From: Larkinella sp. C7
GTDB taxonomy: Bacteria; Bacteroidota; Bacteroidia; Cytophagales; Spirosomataceae
Reading direction: 5' to 3'
NCBI RefSeq assembly: GCF_006149005.1
Contig: NZ_VBSL01000010.1
Coordinates: forward strand, 145,042 to 209,041
Length of the DNA: 64,000 nt
Part shown: in pieces, positions 17,901 through 26,707 of the stretch
Layout of the letters: every line of letters begins with the position of its first letter
How positions within the stretch are numbered: position 1 is the first letter of the stretch
The notes under the pieces: generated by a model
Databases searched by the model: none
What the model saw: the letters and a program-made list of their open reading frames with translations, nothing else
What the model was told of the DNA's origin: nothing
Position numbers and translations under genes: made by a program

Positions 17901-20900
17901 TATAGTGAATGGACACCGTCGGCAGGGTCGTCACCGTCAGCAATACGACCTCCGAGTTGGTTCCCCCACCCCCGTTGCTCACCACGCAGCGGTAATACCG
18001 TCCGTTCAGTTCCGAAGCCGACGAGATGGTCAGTACCGGGGTGTCGGCTCCGCTGTAGACGCCCGAATTCAAAAGGTTGGTGGGGAAGTTGAACGTGTTA
18101 TCGAAGGCAATCTGCCACTGGTAGCTGGTAGCATTGCCGGCGCTGACCGAGAAACTCACCGGACTGCTGGAGCACACGGTCTGCGAAACCGGCTGGGTGC
18201 CAATGGTGGGCGTCTCCACGCCCCTGGTGACCGTCACCCGGTACGTTTTAGTTGTTAGGCCGTCCTCCGCCGTCACCCGCACCTCGATGGAATTGGCCCC
18301 CACCGTGAGCGCCAGCGGATCGGAAGCCGCGCCACTGGCTACAGAACCGTAACTCCCGCCGTTGACCCGGACCTGAATGCTCGCGTTGCTGCTTGCTGAA
18401 GTAGGCGTCACCGTCAGGCTACTGGTGGCATTGCCGACGGTAGCCGAGTAACTGGTAACACTTGGAAAAAACGCCGTCGAAAAGCTCCCGACGCTCAGGG
18501 TGAGGCTCGACAGGTCAGCACTACCCGATACCACAGACGTATTGACCGAAGCCGTGTTGTTATCCGAATTGGGGTCCGTTATACCAGACGATACCGTTGC
18601 GGTGGTCGTCAGGATGTTACCTTCCGCTCCCGGCACTGTTGCCACAACCAGCGTAAAACTGGCGGTACCTGCGGTTGGAAAACTGGCCCGACTGCAGGAA
18701 ACCGTCCCGGTTGTCCCCACCGGGGGCGTCGTACAACTCCAGCCACCCGGTGCAATAAGCGAAAAGAACGTGGTGCTGGCCGAAAGCGGAATCGACAACT
18801 GCACCGTGCTGGCGGTGCTGGGTCCCAGGTTGCTGACCTGTCCGGTATAGGTAAGGTTGTTGCCCGCACCAACCGGATCGGGGCTGTCGGAAAAAGCAAC
18901 CACCAGATCGGCCGAAGGCGTCAGGATATTCACATCCGTGGCACTGTTGTTATCGGTATTGGGGTCCGTTATACCGCCGGGCGTACTGACCGATGCGGTA
19001 TTGGACAAACTGCCGGTTGAAGTCGAACTGGTTTCACAAACCGCCACATAGGTCACGGAACCGCCCACGGGCAAATTCACCTGCTGGCTGATGTTTCCGG
19101 TTCCGGATCCCGTCCCCGATGCTCCGCCGGTAAAGGTTGCGGTCCAGGCTACCGAGGTGATGGAGGCCGGGAAATTATCGGTCACGGTTGCCCCGGTTAC
19201 CGCCAGCGGCCCGGCATTGCTGACGGTAATGGTGTAGGTGGTCGGGGTGCCGGGAGCCAGACTTGAGACGCCGTCGGTTTTGGTAATGTATAAATCGGCG
19301 GAGGGGGCGTCTCCTACGATCAGTACATACGCCGAACCCAGGCCCGAACACCCATTGTTGCCCGTGGCCCGAACCGTGATGGTAAAGCTGCCGCTCTCGG
19401 TGGGTGTTCCCGATAAAACCCCGGTGGTTGCCAAACTGAGTCCGTTGGGCAAGGTGCCACTCGCCACCGAGTAACTGTAGGGTGATGTGCCGCCCGAGGC
19501 CGTAAAGTTCCGGCTGAAAGCCGTACCCACTGTCGCCGTTGTCACGTCGGGATTACTCACCGTGGGTCCTGAAGGAACCGTATTGATCGTGAAGCCCAGG
19601 TTCCGTGTACACGTGGGGTTGTCCGACGATCGCACCCGAATGACGTACGAATTGGGCTCAAGCCCGCTGAACAAGCCCGTTGTCTGCCAGTCGGTACCGT
19701 TTCGCGAATACTCAATGGTGCCGCTGCCCGTGGCCGTTACACTGATTGTTCCCGTCGGGATGGCACAGGTGGGCTGGGTAATCGTGTTACCCGTCGTCGT
19801 AGGCGGGGCCGTTATTGTCAAAGTGGTCGTGGCCGTCACCACCGGACATCCCCCGTTGGCCGGTACAGTGTAGGTCACCGTGTAACTTCCCGGTGTACTG
19901 CTTGCGGTCGTTACGCTGCCTGAACTGCTGCTGAGCGACAAACTCGAGGGACTGCTGCTGTAGGTTCCACCGTTGTTGTTGAACCCCGAGCGCGTCACCA
20001 ACCCCTGCGTGCCACCGGTGGTACACAAGAGCGGATTGATGTAGGAAATAGTGACCGTCGGAAGCGTCGTTACCGTGATGGAAGCGCCATTTGAGTTCAC
20101 CGGACCTCCGGCGTTGCTCACCACGCAGCGGAAGAAGTAGCCCGTCAGTCCCGAAACCGACGAGATGGTCAGCACCGGCGTGTCGGTACCACTGTAGACA
20201 CCCGAATTGGAGAGGTTGGAAGGAAAGTTGAAGGTATTGTCGGCAGAGCGCTGCCACAGATAGCTGGTCGCATTGGTGGCAGCTACCGAGAAACTAGCCG
20301 GACTGGTGCTGCAAACCGTCTGCGAAACCGGCCCGGTAGTGATCACGGCAACCGGAATGTCCGTTACATCCAGAATATACGGTGCGCCGACGCCTGAGCA
20401 GCCATCGTTGCCCGTGGCCCGAACCGTGATCGTGAAGCTGCCCCCCTCCGTGGGCGTTCCTGATAAAACGCCCGTTGTAGCCAAACTGAGTCCGTTGGGC
20501 AAAGTGCCGCTGGCCACCGAATAACTATAGAGTCCGGTACCGCCCGAAGCCGTGAAGTTCCGGCTCAAACCCGAGCCCGTTGTCGCTGTCGTTACGGTCG
20601 GATTGCTCACCGTAACGACAGCAGCCGCATTCACCATGAACGTGATGTTTCGGGTACAGGTGAGGTTGTCCGACGAGCGCGCGCGAATCGTGTAACTACC
20701 CGGATTCAATCCACTGAAGGTTCCGCTGGATTGCCAGTCGGTCCCGTTGCGCGAATACTCGATGGTGCCGCTGCCCGTCGCCGTTACACTAATCGTACCC
20801 GTCGGGGTAGAACAGGTAGGCTGGGTAACCGCATTGCCCGTAACGGTGGGCGGGGCCGTTATTGTCAGCGTAGTCGTGGCGGTCACCACCGGACAGCCTC

Positions 20901-21525
20901 CCCGCGCCGGTACAGTGTAGGTAACCGTGTAACTACCCGGCGTACTGCTCCCGGGCATTACTGCGCCGAAATCGCTGGTGAGCGAGAGACTGGAGGGACT
21001 GCTGCTGTAGACTCCTCCGTTACTGTTATTGCCCGAACGCGACACACCCTGCTGACTACCGTTGGTACATAACAACGAATTGGTATAGGAAATCGTAGCC
21101 GTAGGTAAGGTCGTCACGGTCAGCAACACCCCTTCCGAATTGGTGGATTCACCGCCGTTGGTCACCACACAGCGGAAGTAGGCCCCATTTAAATTCGAAA
21201 CCGAGGAGATCGTCAGCACCGGGGTGTCAGCACCACTGTAAACACCGGTATTGCCCAGATTCGAAGGGAAGTTGAAGGTATTGTCGTAGGACACTTGCCA
21301 TCGATAACTCGTCGCATTGGTGGCAGCTACCGAGAAACTGGCCGGACTGGTGCTGCAAACCGTCTGCGAAACCGGCTGGGTAGTAATGCCCGGAAGAGCG
21401 ACAGTAGGAGTCAGGTTATCGCTTTTGTTGGAGAAGATAAAAGTTCCGGCCTGAACCGATGTTTGGCCAAGCAGTCCAATTGCCGTAGTAAGCAACCATA
21501 GAAAGCGTAAAGATTTAGTTCTCAT
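14977..21525 (-). CDS. Giant type IX-secreted multi-domain adhesin (Ig-like, DUF11, cadherin-like)
   Basis: About 2182 residues, starting with a signal peptide (MRTKSLRFLWLLTTAIGLLG). Two large modules follow (nucleotides about 21390-20400 and 20370-19310). Each has an Ig-like domain (VSQTVCSTSPASFSVAATNA), a block ending GTIEYSRNGTDWQ, and a He_PIG-type Ig domain (LPNGLSLATTGVLSGTPTE). Next come two DUF11 domains (from about 19300), one cadherin-like beta sandwich (about 18530-18210), a third copy of the large module, and further Ig/PKD-like domains. Two copies of a module with RGWVWDRNKPNT flank one more He_PIG domain. The C-terminus (LEVAVLGNPIHDYLDMEIRG to the end) is a type A T9SS sorting domain. 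A start at 21594 is excluded because it would lie upstream of the deduced transcription start. Likely a cell-surface or matrix adhesin. Confidence 0.88.
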   Translation of the reverse strand: MRTKSLRFLWLLTTAIGLLGQTSVQAGTFIFSNKSDNLTPTVALPGITTQPVSQTVCSTSPASFSVAATNATSYRWQVSYDNTFNFPSNLGNTGVYSGADTPVLTISSVSNLNGAYFRCVVTNGGESTNSEGVLLTVTTLPTATISYTNSLLCTNGSQQGVSRSGNNSNGGVYSSSPSSLSLTSDFGAVMPGSSTPGSYTVTYTVPARGGCPVVTATTTLTITAPPTVTGNAVTQPTCSTPTGTISVTATGSGTIEYSRNGTDWQSSGTFSGLNPGSYTIRARSSDNLTCTRNITFMVNAAAVVTVSNPTVTTATTGSGLSRNFTASGGTGLYSYSVASGTLPNGLSLATTGVLSGTPTEGGSFTITVRATGNDGCSGVGAPYILDVTDIPVAVITTGPVSQTVCSTSPASFSVAATNATSYLWQRSADNTFNFPSNLSNSGVYSGTDTPVLTISSVSGLTGYFFRCVVSNAGGPVNSNGASITVTTLPTVTISYINPLLCTTGGTQGLVTRSGFNNNGGTYSSSPSSLSLSSSSGSVTTASSTPGSYTVTYTVPANGGCPVVTATTTLTITAPPTTTGNTITQPTCAIPTGTISVTATGSGTIEYSRNGTDWQTTGLFSGLEPNSYVIRVRSSDNPTCTRNLGFTINTVPSGPTVSNPDVTTATVGTAFSRNFTASGGTSPYSYSVASGTLPNGLSLATTGVLSGTPTESGSFTITVRATGNNGCSGLGSAYVLIVGDAPSADLYITKTDGVSSLAPGTPTTYTITVSNAGPLAVTGATVTDNFPASITSVAWTATFTGGASGTGSGTGNISQQVNLPVGGSVTYVAVCETSSTSTGSLSNTASVSTPGGITDPNTDNNSATDVNILTPSADLVVAFSDSPDPVGAGNNLTYTGQVSNLGPSTASTVQLSIPLSASTTFFSLIAPGGWSCTTPPVGTTGTVSCSRASFPTAGTASFTLVVATVPGAEGNILTTTATVSSGITDPNSDNNTASVNTSVVSGSADLSSLTLSVGSFSTAFFPSVTSYSATVGNATSSLTVTPTSASSNASIQVRVNGGSYGSVASGAASDPLALTVGANSIEVRVTAEDGLTTKTYRVTVTRGVETPTIGTQPVSQTVCSSSPVSFSVSAGNATSYQWQIAFDNTFNFPTNLLNSGVYSGADTPVLTISSASELNGRYYRCVVSNGGGGTNSEVVLLTVTTLPTVSIHYNNTVFCNNSSELGLITRSGMGSNGGTYSSSPSSLSINSSSGIVTPSSSPAGSYTITYTVPASGGCPVVTATAALTVIAPPTYTNHLLTQPTCAIPTGTISITATGSGTIEYSRDGTDWQTSGVFGGLDPGQYYVIRIRSSDNPTCTLNRGFTINPVPSAPTVSNPAVTTATVGTVFSQTFTASGGTSPYSYSVASGTLPDGLSLATTGVLSGTPTESGSFTITVRATGSNGCSGLGSAYIVTVGQAAPFISGFAPSLTAVCVGSPVTFTATIANLTGSYSYTLTSLSNEDMLYTGTSSNPNFSQTISAPGSGQTFKLEVINNGMLATATQYLTVNALPVAGLVNNGPLTCGRTSVTLTASGGTSYTFSNGSGVVGTPGETNTVLVSSPGTYSVTVANASGCLSTTTTTVSQDVTAASVSISPVSATLTCASPTVSLSAEGNGTVLWSTGATTENISVSSAGMYSVTLTAGNSCTASASVQVSSNIVSPSAPNLTSTTVTQGAPPVTLIADNCAGTLTWTGPGGATGTGSITVTTASPGTFIYEATCTVNDCVGDPASVTVVVAAPAVTGSFDGFIYGADCATFRGWVWDRNKPNTVITIDILDGTTVIATIPAGEFRQDLLNAGKGNGRHAFFWPIPDALKDGLPHSLSARVTGNNFVLKDSPKVLICEPNTSPGGNKPPQPPTPTVLIAPLVAQVGVPFSGTLVAFTDPEGGSLSYNLSGLPAGLSLEMPSRIISGTPTESGTFVLTYQATDPLGASNSVSFQLTVNPAETTTVTGSFEGYLDKLDCGGIRGWVWDRNKPNTPLTVEFYTESSPGVITVLGSTLANIYRQDLKDAGKGNGAHAYNFTPPSSVTNGTSVLARVLGSSFVLKGSPKTYQCAPARLSAEQKPVLEVAVLGNPIHDYLDMEIRGAEGQPLTVQVTDLQGRIVAEQHISRAGVVAYQRLSVVGQSAGLLVLQVRMMAQVKTVTVLKTN
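17219..17360. repeat. Near-identical 142-base repeat inside the adhesin gene (copy A)
   Basis: This block differs from 19361-19502 at only two positions that I can see, far less than neighbouring parts of the same modules. Both encode the He_PIG-type Ig domain. The level of identity points to recent duplication or gene conversion between module copies. Confidence 0.8.
19361..19502. repeat. Near-identical 142-base repeat inside the adhesin gene (copy B)
   Basis: Partner of the block at 17219-17360, in the same orientation and at a distance of 2142 bases (714 codons), so recombination between them would keep the frame. A third, more diverged copy starts near 20410. Confidence 0.8.
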
Positions 21526-21570
21526 AGTCGTATTGTAAAAGAGGGCAGGGATGTGCTTCGTTTCAACATG

Positions 21571-21631
21571 CAAAGCTGACATCATATGACCCATTCCCGT
21601 TAACCCAAATCCGACAATTCTTAGCTCATTT
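21571..21631 (-). promoter_or_regulatory. LytTR-type operator and promoter, site 3 (upstream of the adhesin gene)
   Basis: Block 21599-21631 matches site 2 at 29 of 33 positions. CAGCTTTG on the minus strand ends at 21571, again 28 bases after GTTAAC. The adhesin start at 21525 gives a leader of about 40 bases, like that of the small gene. Confidence 0.65.
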
Positions 21632-21704
21632 TTACCAAATCATCCGGTAAGGCATAAAAAAAGCCCCTGGCGGGGCGGGAGAAGTTCTAACGAAGCAGAT
21701 CCAA

Positions 21705-24700
21705 TCAGATTTGGGTATACGCGGAAGGCAACACGCCGTATTTGTCCTGAAACACTTTCGTAAAATACGACAGACTTTCGAAGCCTACCCGATAGGCCAC
21801 TTCCGACACCGTGGCATTGCCCAGTCGCAGTAGTTCAGCCGCGTGATCCAGTCGCTGATTGCGAATAAACTCCACGGCGGTTTGGTCGGTCAGGGCTTTC
21901 AGTTTGCGCACCAGTTGCCGCTGGCTCAGGTTTAGTTCTTCGCTGAGTTGCTCCACACTGAAATCACTTTCGGCCAGGTGTTGCCCGATAATTGCTTTCG
22001 CTTTTAGCAAAAAAGCTTCTTCCTTCGTTTTTCCCGGTTCATCGACTGGCAGAGCCACCTGAATTCCGCCCCTGAAATAGGTTCGTAACCGGGTTTGTTT
22101 CTCCAATAAATTCCGCACCCGAACCACTATTTCAGCCTGATTGAAGGGCTTGGTCAGATAGGCATCGGCCCCGATTTCAAAGCCTTCGATGCGGTCTTCG
22201 ACGGTGGCGCGGGCCGTCAGCATTACCACCGGAATGTGGCTGGTGGCTTCCTGGGTTTTCAACGCCCGGCAAAACCCGAACCCATCGAGCCGGGGCATCA
22301 TCAGGTCGCAAATGACGAGATTCGGCAGCAGGGCTGTGGCTTTTTCCAGCCCTTCCTGCCCGTCGGTGGCTTCGACAATCTGGTAGTCGGTTTCAAAAAT
22401 GCTCCGTACATACAACCGGATGTCGACGTTATCATCGACGATGAGCAAAATATTCTCCGGACGGGCCGATTGCAAAACCGGATGGGCCGCCCCCTGAAGC
22501 CGGGGCAAAGCGACATCGGCTTCCAGCGCTTTCCTGACCAGGGGCAAGGTCACGATAAACGTTGTCCCGATGCCTTCCGTACTGGTGGCGGTGATGGTTC
22601 CGTTCAGGACGCGGATCAGTTCGCTGACCAGTGCCAGCCCGATGCCGGTGCCTTCGTAGGTCCGGATGGATGGGTGATCGACCTGATAAAACCGTTCGAA
22701 GATGCGCCCCAGATGCACCGGAGCAATCCCGATACCGGTGTCTTCGACCGTGACCGTCACTTCCTCTTTTCCGGACAGACCCGAATAATTCACCGCCATG
22801 CGCACCGCCTTCCCGGACGGCGTAAATTTAAAGGCATTCGACAGCAGGTTGGCAACAATTTTTTCGAGTTTGTCCTGGTCAAAATCCGCCCAAAAAGTCG
22901 ACTCGTTTTGGACAAAACTAAACGCCAGCTTCTGACTCTCCGCCAGTGACCTGAACGAACTGGCCAGCATCCGAAAAAAAGCGGCCATGTCGCCGGTGCG
23001 CAGTTCGGGGCTGAGTTGTCCCGCTTCGATTTTGCTCAGGTCCAGCAACTGGTTGATCAGGCTGAGCAGCCGGGTGGCGTTTCGTTGAATGAGCGGAAAC
23101 CGGATGTCATGGGCGTATTCCTGAACCAGTTGTTCGATGGGTCCCAGAATCAGCGTCAGGGGCGTCCGGAATTCGTGGGAAATATTCGTAAAAAGCCGGG
23201 TTTTAAGCGCGTCCAGTTCGGCCAGTCGACTGGCTTCTTTCTGTTCAAAAATAACCTGTTGCCGAAGGACCAATCGCTGAATCTGAAACCGGTACAACTG
23301 CCACCCAATCAGGGCCAGCACCAACAGATAAAGGGAATAGGCCCACCAGGTGCGATAGAACGGCGGATGAATCCGAATCTGGAGTTCGACGGGTTTGCTC
23401 CAAACCTCGCCGTCGGCCGACCCCATCATCTCAAACCGGTAGCTGCCGTCGGGCAGATGGGCGTAATTGGCAAAGCGATTGGTACCGGCCTCCACCCAGT
23501 CCCGGTCAATGCCGTGCAGGCGATACCGGTAGCGGTTTTTGCCCGGATTGATGTAATCCATCACCCCGAATTCGAGCGTAACCAGGTTCTGATCATGCGC
23601 CAGTTCGAGCGTTGGTGTCTGTTCGATGGCCTGCGACAGCATACCGCCGGGGCTTCCTACCTCAACGGTTTCGTTGTTGATTTTCAGTCCGATGATGTTC
23701 ACCAGCGGTTTGTCCGAACTCGTCGTACCAACTTCTTCCGTCCGAAAGGTTGTCAGCCCATTGATGCCCCCGAAGAGGAGTTCGCCGGATGCGGTTTTAA
23801 AATAGGAACTGGTATTGAATTCATCGTCCTGCAAGCCGTCGGCTTTGGTATAGTTGCGAAACTGGTAGGTTTTCGGATTGAACTGGGACAGGCCCCGGTT
23901 GGTACTCAGCCAGAGGTTTTTAGAGCTATCGGTCAGAATACCGTACACTACTTTGTTGGGCAAGCCCCGGGCTTCGGTAAAATGCACGAACAACCCGGTC
24001 TGTTTGTCCAGCCGCTCCAGCCCCCCGCCCTTGGTGCCAACCCAGAGGTACCGTTCCGGTTCATTGGGATCGTCGATCACACTCGATACGAAATCGTTAC
24101 TCAGGCTCTGCCGTTCGGTTTTGCTGTTCTTATAGATCGAAAAAACCGGTTTCGTTTGGGCGTTCATCACTTTGATGAGTCCTTTCTGCGTACCGATCCA
24201 CAACGTGCCACTCCCATCAATATACAAGGCATACGTCTCGATGTCGGAACCGCTTTGAGGCATCAGGGACTGGTAGCTAAACACCTCGAACCGCTCGGAT
24301 TTCGGGTTAAACCGGAGCAAATTCCCATTGGTCGCACCAATCCAGAGATGACCGGCCTGGTCTTCAATGGTGTGGTTACCAAAAAAACCGAAGGCGGTAT
24401 TGGCCGGCAACGGGTATTTTTTGAGGAGTTGCCAGTCCGATGAGAACTTGAACAAGTGTTTTTCGTGGGTTTCGAAATGGACATTGGAAATCCAGTAGGT
24501 ACCCGCCCGGTCCTGCATCAGATACCGTTGCCGCCGGTCGGCTTCGGGCAGGTTTTGATCCAGAAACGGCAGGAGCCGGTTGTGGGTCCGGTCGAGTTCC
24601 CAATAGGAAAACTCAAACCGCACGTAGGTACGACCCTGCCGGTCGACATACAGATTGGAGAGGGTGGTATTGGGTAAATACGAATGAAATTGTTTGATTT

Positions 24701-25733
24701 TGGGGTTGAATTTTCGCAAACCGTAGCCGCTGGTTCCGAACCAGAACGTTCCGGTTCGGTCTTTTAAAACACTCGTAATGCTGTAGACGTTGGGCGGAAA
24801 AGTCACGAAGGCCTTTTGGACGGTCAAACTGTCCTGCCGGAAAAGCTCAGCGGGCGACATCAGCCACATATGGTCGGCGGTGGCGATGGCGATGGTCTGC
24901 GCATCCATCGCGTATAGCTGCACCCCGAAATATTTTTTTTTGGGCAACGCAATGGTTTTCAATTGCCCTTTGAACCAGCCTTTGATGTGATCACTGGTCG
25001 AAGCAAACCGAAAGCCCTGGCGGGTGTCTTCATACACCGAATGCAAATCCAGTACGTCTCCACCAAACAGACTCAGTTTGGTGGCCTGCGAAGGATTTCG
25101 CCAGTTAAAAGAAAAAACGCCATAAGCTGCGCCCAGCAACCCCTGTCCGTCCGGTCGAAAATTGAAATAGAGGGATGACGCATTGATCTTTTTCTCCTTT
25201 ATTGCAATGGGCTGAATCCGGACGTATTGTGTCAGATCAGCCTGATCCGGTAATTGATCCCGGAGCGACGCCGGCAAACTGATTTTGAAGATCTTATTGG
25301 TATATGTCCCCACCCAAATGTTGCCTTCGGGGTCTTCGGCCAGGGTGCGAACCTCGTAATTTCCCGCATTCGAACTCGTCTGGTCACTGATGTTGATGTG
25401 GTAAAACCGCTGCGTCCGGTCGTCGAACAAATTCAGACCCTCGTTAAAGGTGCCCACCCAAAGCCGCTGGCGGCTGTCGATCAGCAAGGCTGAGCAATTA
25501 TCACCCGAAAGACTGAAATCGTTGTAAGGATCGTGCGTAAAAACCTTGAAGTTGTGGCCGTCGTAGCGATTCAGACCGTCTTTGGTAGCCACCCAGATGA
25601 ATCCTTTCCGGTCCTGCTCGATGTCGAAAATCATGCTCTGCGACAGGCCGTCGGAAATCGTAATCTCCTGCCAGCCTTTCGGCTGGGCAAAAAGGGCCAT
25701 CGGGAAAAGAATGAAAAAGATCAGGAAACGCAT
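21705..25733 (-). CDS. Hybrid two-component system with two-component-regulator propeller (HTCS)
   Basis: The 1342-residue protein starts with a signal peptide (MRFLIFFILFPMALFAQ). It carries periplasmic seven-bladed-propeller repeats (GFIWVATKDGLNRYDG, NIWVGTYTNKIFKI, TLWIGTQKGLIKV and others) to about residue 690, then a Y_Y_Y domain (YRYRLHGIDRDWVEAG) and a transmembrane helix near 790. The kinase phosphohistidine is in NISHEFRTPL, with ATP-binding NLLSNAFKF and DTGIGI. The receiver has phospho-aspartate in CDLMMPRLDG and the C-terminus is an AraC DNA-binding domain. Such proteins sense glycan breakdown products and activate polysaccharide loci. No susCD genes are adjacent, so its target is not visible here; the fructan operon 3.7 kb away on the other strand is the nearest candidate. 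Confidence 0.93.
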   Translation of the reverse strand: MRFLIFFILFPMALFAQPKGWQEITISDGLSQSMIFDIEQDRKGFIWVATKDGLNRYDGHNFKVFTHDPYNDFSLSGDNCSALLIDSRQRLWVGTFNEGLNLFDDRTQRFYHINISDQTSSNAGNYEVRTLAEDPEGNIWVGTYTNKIFKISLPASLRDQLPDQADLTQYVRIQPIAIKEKKINASSLYFNFRPDGQGLLGAAYGVFSFNWRNPSQATKLSLFGGDVLDLHSVYEDTRQGFRFASTSDHIKGWFKGQLKTIALPKKKYFGVQLYAMDAQTIAIATADHMWLMSPAELFRQDSLTVQKAFVTFPPNVYSITSVLKDRTGTFWFGTSGYGLRKFNPKIKQFHSYLPNTTLSNLYVDRQGRTYVRFEFSYWELDRTHNRLLPFLDQNLPEADRRQRYLMQDRAGTYWISNVHFETHEKHLFKFSSDWQLLKKYPLPANTAFGFFGNHTIEDQAGHLWIGATNGNLLRFNPKSERFEVFSYQSLMPQSGSDIETYALYIDGSGTLWIGTQKGLIKVMNAQTKPVFSIYKNSKTERQSLSNDFVSSVIDDPNEPERYLWVGTKGGGLERLDKQTGLFVHFTEARGLPNKVVYGILTDSSKNLWLSTNRGLSQFNPKTYQFRNYTKADGLQDDEFNTSSYFKTASGELLFGGINGLTTFRTEEVGTTSSDKPLVNIIGLKINNETVEVGSPGGMLSQAIEQTPTLELAHDQNLVTLEFGVMDYINPGKNRYRYRLHGIDRDWVEAGTNRFANYAHLPDGSYRFEMMGSADGEVWSKPVELQIRIHPPFYRTWWAYSLYLLVLALIGWQLYRFQIQRLVLRQQVIFEQKEASRLAELDALKTRLFTNISHEFRTPLTLILGPIEQLVQEYAHDIRFPLIQRNATRLLSLINQLLDLSKIEAGQLSPELRTGDMAAFFRMLASSFRSLAESQKLAFSFVQNESTFWADFDQDKLEKIVANLLSNAFKFTPSGKAVRMAVNYSGLSGKEEVTVTVEDTGIGIAPVHLGRIFERFYQVDHPSIRTYEGTGIGLALVSELIRVLNGTITATSTEGIGTTFIVTLPLVRKALEADVALPRLQGAAHPVLQSARPENILLIVDDNVDIRLYVRSIFETDYQIVEATDGQEGLEKATALLPNLVICDLMMPRLDGFGFCRALKTQEATSHIPVVMLTARATVEDRIEGFEIGADAYLTKPFNQAEIVVRVRNLLEKQTRLRTYFRGGIQVALPVDEPGKTKEEAFLLKAKAIIGQHLAESDFSVEQLSEELNLSQRQLVRKLKALTDQTAVEFIRNQRLDHAAELLRLGNATVSEVAYRVGFESLSYFTKVFQDKYGVLPSAYTQI

Positions 25734-25878
25734 TCGAAACTGATTTTGTCACTAGTAATACGCAAAACCATGCCAAAAAGACTTCCAAAATGCAAAGTTA
25801 TGTCGAAACAACGCTATTTTATGAGTAAAAATCCAGGCAATCGTCGATTTTTGTGTCAAACGAAGTCTCTACAAATAT

Positions 25879-26105
25879 ATGGAAATTACCTACCGTTTGG
25901 CCACCGAATCTGACCTGATTGAGATTGTAAAAATGCTCTCCGATGACAAGCTGGGCACCTCGACTACGCCATTGAACGCGCCCGCTCCAAAGGGGCGCAC
26001 GTGGTTCAATTAACCACCGACAAAAAACGCCCGGATGCGATCCGGTTTTACGAATCACTCGGTTTTGTCGACTCCCACGAAGGTATGAAATTACAGTTGA
26101 GATAG
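25879..26105 (+). pseudogene. GNAT acetyltransferase pseudogene with internal deletion and frameshift
   Basis: The first 27 codons (MEITYRLATESDLIEIVKML...) are a typical GNAT N-terminus. At about 25951-25962 the sequence jumps straight to the C-terminal part in another frame: DYAIERARSKGAHVVQLTTD, then RPDAIRFYESLGF and a stop at 26103-26105. The central acetyl-CoA-binding part, perhaps 80-90 residues in relatives, is missing. The remaining frame from the ATG stops after 44 codons, so no acetyltransferase can be made. It precedes the YdeI gene by three bases. Confidence 0.85.
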
Positions 26106-26108
26106 ATC

Positions 26109-26699
26109 ATGGAGCTAAAAGACGGTATCCCAACATTCTATGCCCCCAGCCAGCGCGACTGGCGAACCTGGCTGGAACAAAACCACGCCACCGAAAAATC
26201 GGTTTGGCTCATCATCTTCAAAAAGGAAACCGGTAAGCCGAGCGTGTATTATTCGGAAGCCGTGGACGAAGCCCTGTGTTTTGGCTGGATCGACAGCAAA
26301 GCCAATACGCGGGACGCCGAGAGTTACTACCAGTTTTTTGCCCGACGCAGCCCGAAAAGCAACTGGAGCCGGGTAAACAAAGAAAAAGTCGAACGGCTGA
26401 ACGCGCAAAACCGGATCGCCGAAGCGGGTTTGAAGGCCATCGAACTCGCCAAACAAAACGGTACCTGGACCGCCCTGGACGACGTTGAGAACCTCACCAT
26501 TCCCGAAGACCTGCAAGCCGCCTTTGAAAAAAACAATCCCGCGTTCGAGAACTGGAACAAGTTTGCCCGTTCTGCCAAACGCGGGATTTTAGAATGGATT
26601 CTAAACGCAAAAAAAATGGAAACCCGGCAAAAAAGAATCGACGAAACCGTTCGACTGGCCGCTGACAACCTCAAAGCCAATTTTCCGAAACCAAAATAG
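26109..26699 (+). CDS. YdeI/OmdA-family protein
   Basis: The 196-residue product belongs to the YdeI/OmpD-associated family. Characteristic stretches are WLEQNHATEKSVWLIIFKK, YYSEAVDEALCFGWIDSK and the C-terminal helix region SAKRGILEWILNAKKMETR. Members have been linked to protection against bacteriocins or peptides in some bacteria, but the molecular activity is unknown. No signal peptide or membrane helix is seen. It may be expressed with the broken GNAT gene just upstream. Confidence 0.85.
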   Translation: MELKDGIPTFYAPSQRDWRTWLEQNHATEKSVWLIIFKKETGKPSVYYSEAVDEALCFGWIDSKANTRDAESYYQFFARRSPKSNWSRVNKEKVERLNAQNRIAEAGLKAIELAKQNGTWTALDDVENLTIPEDLQAAFEKNNPAFENWNKFARSAKRGILEWILNAKKMETRQKRIDETVRLAADNLKANFPKPK

Positions 26700-26707
26700 C
26701 AAATTGC

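Noticed and set aside
21525-21594. Adhesin start at 21594
   Set aside because: It would place residues MGHMMSALH before the signal peptide and lies upstream of the deduced transcription start at about 21564.
22236-24443. Long plus-strand frames (237 and 475 codons) opposite the HTCS gene
   Set aside because: Rich in Gly, Pro, Gln and Arg, with no domain; produced by codon bias on the opposite strand.
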